A DNA stretch of 23,898 nucleotides from CAZSMC01 sp964607755 (GTDB lineage Bacteria > Zhuqueibacterota > Zhuqueibacteria > Residuimicrobiales > Krinioviventaceae). A model generated the notes under the pieces. It was given only the letters and a program-made list of their open reading frames with translations. It was not told the DNA's origin and ran no database searches. Positions 15,570 through 22,385 of the stretch are shown here, piece by piece; within the stretch, counting starts at the first letter, position 1, and each line of letters opens with the position of its first letter. The position numbers and the translations under genes are program-made. The stretch lies in assembly GCA_964607755.1 (NCBI GenBank), contig CAZSMC010000064.1:1-23898 (forward strand), in the 5' to 3' direction.

Positions 15570-15610
15570 GAAACGCAGAGATATGAAAACGTCTATTCAC
15601 TCGGCGTTTC
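15570..15610. repeat. Inverted repeat GAAACGC/GCGTTTC in the spacer upstream of the dehydrogenase gene
   Basis: Seven-base perfect arms (15570-15576 and 15604-15610) enclose 27 nt in the 129-bp spacer between the DRE-TIM stop and the dehydrogenase start. It could be a weak hairpin or an operator-like element. A TCTCTGCG octamer overlaps the left arm on the complement. Confidence 0.35.
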
Positions 15611-15656
15611 TCAGATAAAGAGTTTGATTGCGGTCAATTCAATATCGTGCGAATCT

Positions 15657-16868
15657 TTACTCACCCGAAGTGACCGCGCCATTCTCACCGGCAATTTTAA
15701 TAAATTCATCATCAGCGATGGGCCGATGATGCGCCACGCCGGCACGCTGGCAGTCGATTAAAATTTTATCCATCTGATCGGCCGTAGCCGTCAATCCATA
15801 ATCTTTGAGCTTTTTCTCAATGGCGCCAAGGTCGCTCCATTTGCCGATAACGAGTCGCGGCTTTAAACCGATATGTTCGGCCTGAAATCCAAAGGATAAA
15901 CACAGCTTGTCAATCTTTTCAAAAGCACCAGCCATGCCCCATTGTTCAACACTGAATGCGCCCTTGCCGACAATTGGCTTAAAGTATCCGTTTTCAATGC
16001 CGGTGATGTCTTCAACCATGCGACTGAGCCAGGGCAGCATTTCTTGCCTTACACCGGACTCGGCGCCGTAAAGAATCTCGAGCGCCAGTGCAACTTCTTC
16101 AAGCGGCGCATTGCCAGCGCGATAGCCGACACCGTTCACACAGACATTTAATCCCACCGCACCGCCTTCATACGCTGCCAGGACATTTGCTGTCGCCAGG
16201 CCAAAATCGTTGTGGCAGTGCACATCAACTTCCAGGCCGCTCCACTCCCGCATCTTTTCAACCAGGAATCGAACGGCAGGAGGCCGCATGACCCCATAGC
16301 TATCCACCATGGTTACAGCGTTTGCTCCGGCATCACGCGCCATTTCTACGGCTTGCCTCACCATCGGTAACGGTGCGCGGGAACAATCGGGGATAAAAAC
16401 ATTGACATGACAGTCATTTTCTTTGGCTGTTCTTACCTGCTCGGCGGCTTGATCCAGTAGCTCTTGTCGTGATTTATTGAATTTAAGCGTTTCAAGATAT
16501 TCATTAATCCAGTACCAGACCATAACGTGACGCACACCGGTTTCCAATGCTTTTTCAATGCGTCCCGGCCGCCAATCCACATACAGATCAAGAGGCAGGT
16601 TTCGACGCATAACGGCGCGAACACTCTCCAACCAACCGGGGGTAGAAAGAAATAATTCGGAGCGTTTGATACCAGCTGCCGCGATCGCTTCGATGATTTT
16701 TACCTTGTCATCAACGGTATATGCCAGATCCGCACACTCTTCCCCGTCCCTGACGGTGATATCATGCAATTCGACTTTATGCGCGGGTACAGCAATCTCG
16801 GCATCAAAGTTATGCGGACTGACAGACCAATAAGGCCCGTTCCAGGGAGCATAGTTTTCCTTTTTCAT
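15657..16868 (-). CDS. DRE-TIM metallolyase family protein (homocitrate/isopropylmalate synthase-like)
   Basis: The 403-residue product has the HMGL-like (beta/alpha)8 barrel. HDITVRDGEE (35-44) gives the R-D catalytic/metal pair R40-D41. VDVHCHNDFGLATAN (215-228) gives the HxH metal ligands H217 and H219 with N220-D221. NGVGYRAGNAPLEEVALAL is the third signature, with Tyr where synthases often have Glu (GERAGN). The family condenses acetyl-CoA with 2-oxo acids or cleaves the reverse. No C-terminal regulatory domain like that of LeuA is present. With a hydroxyacyl-type dehydrogenase next to it and a sugar transporter upstream, a sugar-acid or branched-acid catabolic role is more likely than leucine or lysine synthesis, but this is inference. 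It starts 30 nt after the ABC ATPase gene. Confidence 0.83.
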   Translation of the reverse strand: MKKENYAPWNGPYWSVSPHNFDAEIAVPAHKVELHDITVRDGEECADLAYTVDDKVKIIEAIAAAGIKRSELFLSTPGWLESVRAVMRRNLPLDLYVDWRPGRIEKALETGVRHVMVWYWINEYLETLKFNKSRQELLDQAAEQVRTAKENDCHVNVFIPDCSRAPLPMVRQAVEMARDAGANAVTMVDSYGVMRPPAVRFLVEKMREWSGLEVDVHCHNDFGLATANVLAAYEGGAVGLNVCVNGVGYRAGNAPLEEVALALEILYGAESGVRQEMLPWLSRMVEDITGIENGYFKPIVGKGAFSVEQWGMAGAFEKIDKLCLSFGFQAEHIGLKPRLVIGKWSDLGAIEKKLKDYGLTATADQMDKILIDCQRAGVAHHRPIADDEFIKIAGENGAVTSGE

Positions 16869-16898
16869 GATTTATTTATCTCCACATGTGTGCATTAT

Positions 16899-17972
16899 TC
16901 ATTTATATCGATTTGTAGGCTCGTTGAACTCGACAGTTAAATTCTTTCCGCTTGGATCAACGCCCTTTAACGTCAACTCTTCCGCAAAGTGGCATGCCAC
17001 GGCATTGCCGCTTTTTAAAGGCTTCATTGGCGGTGTTTTTTGTGAACACACCGACTTTGCATAGCGACAACGTGGATGGAACGCGCATCCGGACGGCAGA
17101 TGTGCAGTGTCCGGCACTGACCCGTGCAGCTTGATTCTTTCTTTCGATCCGCGCATGTTCGGATCGGCAATCGGAACGGCCGAGAGCAATGCTTCTGTAT
17201 AGGGATGCCCCGGTTGTGCAAACAAAGAATGCGTATCTGTTAATTCGACGAGTTTGCCGGCGTACATGACGGCAACACGATCACAAATATACGCAACCAC
17301 GCTCAAATCGTGTGCGATGAACAGATATGTAAGATCAAGATTCGCTTGTAGATCTTGCAGCAAATTCAATATCTGTGCGCGCACAGAAACATCCAGTGCG
17401 GATACCGCTTCATCAGCGACAATGAGTCTGGGATTCACGACCAGCGCTCGAGCGATACAAACACGCTGTCTCTCGCCGCCACTGAATGCGTGTGGATAGC
17501 GTCGTATGATTTCCGGTCGCAGTCCAACGCGTCGCAAAACATCCGTGACACGATCGTCAAGTTCAGATTTGTTGGTCAAGCCGGCCGCCTGGAGAGGCGC
17601 GCCGATGATATCGCCGATCGTCATGCGTGGATTCAGGGACGAATACGGGTCCTGGAAAATCAACCTTATCTGATGGCGATAGGGTAAAAGTTCCTTGCCT
17701 TCCAACGCAAATAAATCCACGGATTCTCCATCGGCATTACGGAATATAGCGCTGCCGGCAGTGGGATGATAGGCGCGAAGAAGACAACGACCGGTCGTCG
17801 ATTTGCCGCAGCCGCTCTCGCCAACGAGCCCGAGCGTCTCACCCCTTCGGATATCAAAGCTGATATCATCAACAGCGCGCACATGTCCGACCGTCTTGCA
17901 AAACAGACCGCGTTTGATCGGAAAGTGTTTTTTTAATCCGCTGACATTGAGGATCAGATTATGCTTTTGCAT
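16899..17972 (-). CDS. Opp/Dpp-type ABC transporter ATP-binding protein (second ATPase)
   Basis: The 357-residue ATPase powers uptake together with its partner encoded just upstream. It has Walker A GESGCGKST (51-59), the Q-loop LIFQDPYSSLNPRMTIGD, the signature FSGGERQRVCIARAL, Walker B LIVADEAVSALD and H-loop FIAHDLSVV. The C-terminal oligo_HPY domain includes QPGHPYTEALLSAVP and PSGCAFHPRCRYA with its cysteines. I chose the ATG at 17972 because AAGGAG lies about 5 nt upstream. It overlaps the preceding ATPase gene by 14 nt, so translation is probably coupled. Confidence 0.93.
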   Translation of the reverse strand: MQKHNLILNVSGLKKHFPIKRGLFCKTVGHVRAVDDISFDIRRGETLGLVGESGCGKSTTGRCLLRAYHPTAGSAIFRNADGESVDLFALEGKELLPYRHQIRLIFQDPYSSLNPRMTIGDIIGAPLQAAGLTNKSELDDRVTDVLRRVGLRPEIIRRYPHAFSGGERQRVCIARALVVNPRLIVADEAVSALDVSVRAQILNLLQDLQANLDLTYLFIAHDLSVVAYICDRVAVMYAGKLVELTDTHSLFAQPGHPYTEALLSAVPIADPNMRGSKERIKLHGSVPDTAHLPSGCAFHPRCRYAKSVCSQKTPPMKPLKSGNAVACHFAEELTLKGVDPSGKNLTVEFNEPTNRYK

Positions 17973-19017
17973 TGCACTCCTTTTCCTCGTCATACAGCCA
18001 GCAACAGACGAATCGGTTCTTCTTTACGTTTTTTGTCGGCGGTATGCGCACATCACACAATCCGTCAATTTTTTTATCGCAGCGCGGATGAAAGACACAG
18101 CCGGCCGGTCTATGGTATGGATCGGGAACGGATCCAGTGATGGCGGACAATCGTTCGCGGACACCGGTGGTTAGTCGTGGAATAGAACTCATGAGCGCCC
18201 GGGTGTAGGGATGCAACGGCTCATTAAAAATCGCGTCAATATCGCCGGTTTCGACGGTCCAGCCGAGATACATCACGACTACTCGGTCGGCCATCTCTGC
18301 AACAACGCCAAGATCGTGCGTGATCATCATGATGCTGGTGTTCATCTGTTCCTGCAAATCCTGCATGAGATCGATAATCTGTGCCTGAGTGGTGACATCT
18401 AACGCTGTCGTCGGCTCATCAGCAATGATCAGTGCAGGGGAGCAACTAATCGCCCTGGCAATAACAACACGTTGCTGCATACCGCCGCTGAGCTGGAATG
18501 GATAATATTCGATACGCTCGTTGGGTTTCGGAATCCCGACCTTGTCGAGCATTTGCAGGGCATGATCAATCGACGCCTGTTTATCGAGTCCCAGGTGAAG
18601 TTGAATGAACTCCACCATCTGAGATTTAACGGTGTGAACAGGACTGAGGCTGGCAAGCGGTTCCTGAAAGATCATGCTGATCTCGCGGCCGCGAATTTTT
18701 CTGATTTCCTTTCCCCTTGGATTGAGGTCAGTCAGCTTTATATCATTTGGTTCGCTGTTTTCATTCCTGCGATGAAAGATGATCTCACCTTCTTCGATTC
18801 GTCCGGGTGCTTCCACAACGTTCAAGATGGATCGTCCGGTAACACTCTTGCCACAGCCGCTTTCACCGACGACACACAATGTCTCACCGCGGTAGATCAC
18901 CACATCGACACCGTCAACTGCGCGCACCAGTCCTTCATCGAGGTGATAATAAGTTTTTAGGCCTCGAATTGTAAAAAGACGATCCTGTTCTGCTCTATTT
19001 GATTGAGATTGAGTCAT
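17959..19017 (-). CDS. Opp/Dpp-type ABC transporter ATP-binding protein (first ATPase)
   Basis: The 352-residue product has Walker A GESGCGKSVT (51-60), Q-loop MIFQEPLASLSPVHT, signature LSGGMQQRVVIARAI, Walker B LIIADEPTTALD and the switch histidine in MMITHDLGVV. The C-terminus carries the oligo_HPY region (LHPYTRALMSSIPRL, PAGCVFHPRCDKK). It is OppD/DppD-like; a substrate cannot be read from the ATPase. The ribosome site before the ATG is weak. A 129-nt AT-rich spacer separates it from the permease gene upstream. Confidence 0.93.
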   Translation of the reverse strand: MTQSQSNRAEQDRLFTIRGLKTYYHLDEGLVRAVDGVDVVIYRGETLCVVGESGCGKSVTGRSILNVVEAPGRIEEGEIIFHRRNENSEPNDIKLTDLNPRGKEIRKIRGREISMIFQEPLASLSPVHTVKSQMVEFIQLHLGLDKQASIDHALQMLDKVGIPKPNERIEYYPFQLSGGMQQRVVIARAISCSPALIIADEPTTALDVTTQAQIIDLMQDLQEQMNTSIMMITHDLGVVAEMADRVVVMYLGWTVETGDIDAIFNEPLHPYTRALMSSIPRLTTGVRERLSAITGSVPDPYHRPAGCVFHPRCDKKIDGLCDVRIPPTKNVKKNRFVCCWLYDEEKECNAKA

Positions 19018-19146
19018 TCTGCTCTACAATATTATTTATTATGACTGCCTTATAAATCCGAGCTATAGTTTTTATTACCTCGCGTAAAGATTAAAATTTT
19101 GATTTTCTTTGCGACTTGGGCTATTTTTAATAACTATTTTCAACTT
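19018..19146. other. AT-rich spacer within the transporter operon
   Basis: This 129-bp spacer lies between the second permease and the first ATPase genes. It contains an imperfect AT-rich hairpin centred on AAAATTTT near 19097-19104 and no gene. It may set different expression of permeases and ATPases, or hold an internal promoter; the sequence does not decide. Confidence 0.4.
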
Positions 19147-20313
19147 TTATCTATAGGGATCCGCCGCATCCCGTATCCCGTCTCCCAAAAAGTTCATAGA
19201 CAAGACTGCAACGACCACTGCAGCGCCGGGCAATAACAACCATGGAGCCAGGGCAACAGCGCGGAGATTTTGGGCTTCCTGCAACAAGACGCCCCAACTG
19301 ATGGCTGGGTAGCGCAAGCCCAAACCAAGAAAACTCAATGCCGTCTCGCTGAGAATCATCGTCGGCACGGCCAATGTCAATGCAGCAATTATATAGCTGG
19401 CAGATGACGGTATGAGATAGCGGGTGATAATTCTGGCGTTGCTGCAGCCGTCGAGCTTTGCGGCAAGAACAAAATCTGCTTCTCGCACTGACATGATTTG
19501 TCCGCGTATGACACGAGCAATGGCTGTCCAGCCGATGAGCGATAAAATGATGGTAATGGCAAAGTATGTCTTTATAATCGGCCAGTCAGCCGGAAGAGCG
19601 GCACTAAGTCCCATCCACAACGGAATGGTCGGCATTGACCGCAGGAACTCGATCATCCGTTGAATAAAGACATCCGAGAAACCTCCGAAATAGCCCGAGA
19701 TGCCGCCGAGGAGGATGCCAAGAATAAAGCTCAAAAACACGCCGACCAATCCAATAGACAACGAAATACGCGAGCCATAAACCACGCGCGAAAAAACATC
19801 GCGCCCGCGTTGATCGCCGCCAAATAAAAGAAGGCGCTCTTTTTCTGTTTTCAGCCCAAACAGGTGAATGTTGCAGTCGAATAATCCCCACATCTCATAG
19901 GAATGACCACGAGCAAAAAGGCGAATTGGGAAAATTTGAGAATGATTTTCCTCATAGATTATGCCCAGCGTCACAGGGTCGCGGCTGCGTTCCAAACCAT
20001 AAATAAAGGGTTGAATATGAAATCGCCCTTTGCTGTCGATAAAATGAATTCGAGACGGTGGTCTAAGCACATCTTGAGTGTTATTGTTATTGGGATGATA
20101 CGGTGCAATAAATTCGCAAAAAACAGCGCCGGTATATAAAAAGATAATGATGATACCGCCAACCATCGCCATTTTATGCTTGCGCAATTTCCACCATACC
20201 AGTTTCCATGGCGGTGCAGCATAAATATCTGCATCCCGCTGGACCGTGTTTTTGTGTAAGCCTCGGCGCCAAAATCCGAAAAAACGAAGCAGTTTTTGTA
20301 TTCTTTTTTTCAT
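19147..20313 (-). CDS. Opp/Dpp-type ABC transporter permease (OppC-like)
   Basis: The 388-residue membrane protein has a cytoplasmic basic N-terminus, a first helix at about 50-70 (VGGIIIIFLYTGAVFCEFIA), then an extended periplasmic segment of about 100 residues before GGDQRGRDVFSRVVYGSR, and five further helices. The EAA loop for ATPase contact reads AKLDGCSNARIITRYLIP. The long segment (PIRLFARGHSYEMWGLFD and on) is seen in a subgroup of OppC proteins that I associate with oligosaccharide-type systems (recalled knowledge, unchecked). The ATG overlaps the stop of the other permease by 4 nt (ATGA). Confidence 0.92.
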   Translation of the reverse strand: MKKRIQKLLRFFGFWRRGLHKNTVQRDADIYAAPPWKLVWWKLRKHKMAMVGGIIIIFLYTGAVFCEFIAPYHPNNNNTQDVLRPPSRIHFIDSKGRFHIQPFIYGLERSRDPVTLGIIYEENHSQIFPIRLFARGHSYEMWGLFDCNIHLFGLKTEKERLLLFGGDQRGRDVFSRVVYGSRISLSIGLVGVFLSFILGILLGGISGYFGGFSDVFIQRMIEFLRSMPTIPLWMGLSAALPADWPIIKTYFAITIILSLIGWTAIARVIRGQIMSVREADFVLAAKLDGCSNARIITRYLIPSSASYIIAALTLAVPTMILSETALSFLGLGLRYPAISWGVLLQEAQNLRAVALAPWLLLPGAAVVVAVLSMNFLGDGIRDAADPYR

Positions 20314-21293
20314 TGATATCGAATCCTCGGGTCAATGAGCATCAGTAAGAGATCTGAAATCAGCGTACCGATCACGGTAAGTATACCAAGCATGAGCATA
20401 ATGGCACCGGCCAGGTACATGTCCTGGCCGAGCAGGGCGCGTAACAGCAACGTCCCGGTTGTGGGCAAATTGAGGACAACAGAAATCAGCATTGAATTCG
20501 AGATAATTTGCGGCAGCGTCCATCCCAGGGTACTGATAAACGGATTGAGCGCAACACGTACCGGGTATTTGAGCAAAAGTTTTCGTTCGGATAGACCGTT
20601 TGCACGCGCAGCCATGACATAAGGTCTGCGCAGCTCATCAAGCAGGTTTGCCCGCATCACACGGATTAATCCGGCTGTGCCGCTGAAGGCCAACACCAAC
20701 GCCGGGATCCAGATGTGCTTGAGCAAATCGACAAGTTTGGCAAAGCTCCACGGTGCATTTTGAAACTGCACTGAAAACAGACCAGTGACATTTTGCCCCA
20801 AATGACTGAGAGCAAACCACATAATGACCAGTCCGAGCAAAAAGCTCGGAATACCCAAGCCGATAAAACTAAAGGCCGTGGCCAAATAATCAAGCAACGA
20901 GTACTGCTTGACAGCCGAATAAATGCCCACCGGCAAAGCGATGAGCCAGATAATCGCGATGGACGTTATACCGATCGACAGTGTTAAGGCTAAGCGCTCC
21001 CAAATGAGTTCCTCGACAGGGCGGAGATGATACAGAGACATGCCAAACTGCCCCTTGAAAATGCCGGTGATCCATTTCAAATACTGCTGGTGGACCGGCT
21101 GGCCCAGTCCGTATTGATCACGTAATGATTCCAGCAAAGCCGTGTCAACGGAACCGCCTTGACTTTCGAGTTCAGCGACATAGGACGTCAGAAAATCTCC
21201 CGGGGGAAGCTGAATGATAACAAAGGAGACAATGGAGATGAGAACCAGTGTCGGAATCATCAGGAGCAGCCGTCGCCATAAAAAACTAGACAT
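20310..21293 (-). CDS. Opp/Dpp-type ABC transporter permease (OppB-like)
   Basis: The 327-residue membrane protein starts with the typical OppB head MSSFLWRRLLLMIPTLVLIS and the PPGDFLTSYVAEL segment, followed by an insertion before QYGLGQPVHQQYLKWITGIF. Six helices are predicted from hydrophobicity. The EAA loop is MAARANGLSERKLLLKYPVR. It is the first gene of the operon, transcribed away from the divergent LacI-type regulator, with AAGGAAT before the ATG. Together with the OppC-like permease it would form the channel for the solute delivered by the family-5 binding protein encoded at the right edge. Confidence 0.93.
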   Translation of the reverse strand: MSSFLWRRLLLMIPTLVLISIVSFVIIQLPPGDFLTSYVAELESQGGSVDTALLESLRDQYGLGQPVHQQYLKWITGIFKGQFGMSLYHLRPVEELIWERLALTLSIGITSIAIIWLIALPVGIYSAVKQYSLLDYLATAFSFIGLGIPSFLLGLVIMWFALSHLGQNVTGLFSVQFQNAPWSFAKLVDLLKHIWIPALVLAFSGTAGLIRVMRANLLDELRRPYVMAARANGLSERKLLLKYPVRVALNPFISTLGWTLPQIISNSMLISVVLNLPTTGTLLLRALLGQDMYLAGAIMLMLGILTVIGTLISDLLLMLIDPRIRYQ

Positions 21294-21357
21294 AGTATTC
21301 CTTCAACAAGGCACAAAATATTGTAGTTTTAATGGTGAAAGACATCGGTTTTACTCG

Positions 21358-21387
21358 ATAATCAAATTGGAAAACTAGTTTGATTAT
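21358..21387. promoter_or_regulatory. Inverted repeat in the divergent promoter region, possible operator
   Basis: Arms ATAATCAAA (21358-21366) and TTTGATTAT (21379-21387) are perfect, with a 12-nt centre. A second palindrome, AAACTAGTTT (21372-21381), overlaps the right arm. It lies 65-94 nt upstream of the permease start, between the divergent genes, so regulator binding for the transporter operon is plausible. Confidence 0.45.
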
Positions 21388-21430
21388 TATTGAAAAATTT
21401 ATTATCTTGGAATGAATATTTTAAATAAAA

Positions 21431-21442
21431 TGAAACGTTTCA
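21431..21442. promoter_or_regulatory. LacI-family operator palindrome TGAAACGTTTCA
   Basis: The 12-bp perfect palindrome has the central CG typical of LacI-family sites. It lies 61 nt upstream of the regulator's ATG and about 140 nt upstream of the permease start. It could serve autoregulation and control of the divergent transporter operon. Confidence 0.7.
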
Positions 21443-21502
21443 ATGATTTCAAAATAACTATTTTTTTCAACATTGTCAATAAAAAAAGTATCAGAAAAAA
21501 TT

Positions 21503-22278
21503 ATGAAGAATGCAACCATCGCAGATGTAGCACGATTGGCCGGTTGTTCTGTTGGGACTGCATCGGCCGTAATCAACGGGCAAAAATCAGTGCGGCAAGC
21601 CACGCAGCAAAAGGTGCTCGCCGCCATAACTCAGCTTAACTATCGACCAACGACGAGCGCCAAGAGTCTAAAATCGGGTAAACTGAGTCGAAGTATCGGA
21701 ATCGTCATCCGTGCGCTCATCAGTCCGATTTATTCTGAAATTGCTCTGGGCGCCAAAGAGTACGCCAGCGAAAAGGGCTACACGTTGTTTATTGTATCTT
21801 CGGAGCGCTGCCATGACCAGGAAAAGCAGGCTGTTGAAAATCTATTTGAAAAGGGTGTTCAGGGGGCAATTATTGCGCCAGTCATTACCGGCGAATCTGA
21901 AATTGACCATTTGTTTCATCTAAAAAATATGAATTTCCCATTTGTTCTACTCGAGGAGGTCAAAGGTATTCAGGCGAATGTTGTGAGCATTGACAGTTTT
22001 TCAGCCACTCGCCAAGTCGTGCAATATCTTGTGGAATCCGGATATGAGCGGATTATTTACTTTGCCGGACAGTCGCCATCCTCCCACACCTATGAACGTA
22101 TTGAGGGATTTCGCCGGGGTATTGGAGAAAGTCCTCTTGTACTTGACGATTCCTTAATTGTTCCCGCGGGCGGTACTTTTAAGGAGGGATTGACCAAAGG
22201 TCTTGAGTATTTTCAGGATTTTGAAGGCGATTATCCCATGGCTGTTGTGTGCTACAATGATCTAGTCGCACTGGGATT
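21503..22278 (+). CDS. LacI-family transcriptional regulator, C-terminus lost in gap
   Basis: The frame opens with a LacI helix-turn-helix: KNATIADVARLAGCSVGTAS and VINGQKSVRQATQQKVLAAI, then the hinge LNYRPTTSAKSLKSGK. The sugar-binding core follows (IGIVIRALISPIYSEIALGA, LFIVSSERCHDQEKQAVENL, VSIDSFSATRQVVQYLVESG, AVVCYNDLVALG). I chose the ATG at 21503 because the domain begins at once; a TTG at 21473 would add ten residues. About 258 residues are visible and 75-85 more are expected, so the gap is longer than 100 bp. It is the only intact gene start on the plus strand, divergent from the transporter and facing the binding-protein gene. It probably represses or activates sugar uptake in response to an imported sugar. 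Confidence 0.93.
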
Positions 22279-22378
22279 NNNNNNNNNNNNNNNNNNNNNN
22301 NNNNNNNNNNNNNNNNNNNNNNNNNNNNNNNNNNNNNNNNNNNNNNNNNNNNNNNNNNNNNNNNNNNNNNNNNNNNNN
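22279..22378. other. Assembly gap, 100 N, size unknown
   Basis: The gap removes the end of the LacI-type gene and the convergent spacer to the binding-protein gene. About 240 bp or more are probably missing. The join of the two flanks is not proven by sequence overlap. Confidence 0.95.
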
Positions 22379-22385
22379 ATTCAAT

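Noticed and set aside
16883..16890. CACATGTG palindrome before the DRE-TIM gene
   Set aside because: It is an 8-bp palindrome between stop and start codons; such short matches are common by chance and there is no second copy.
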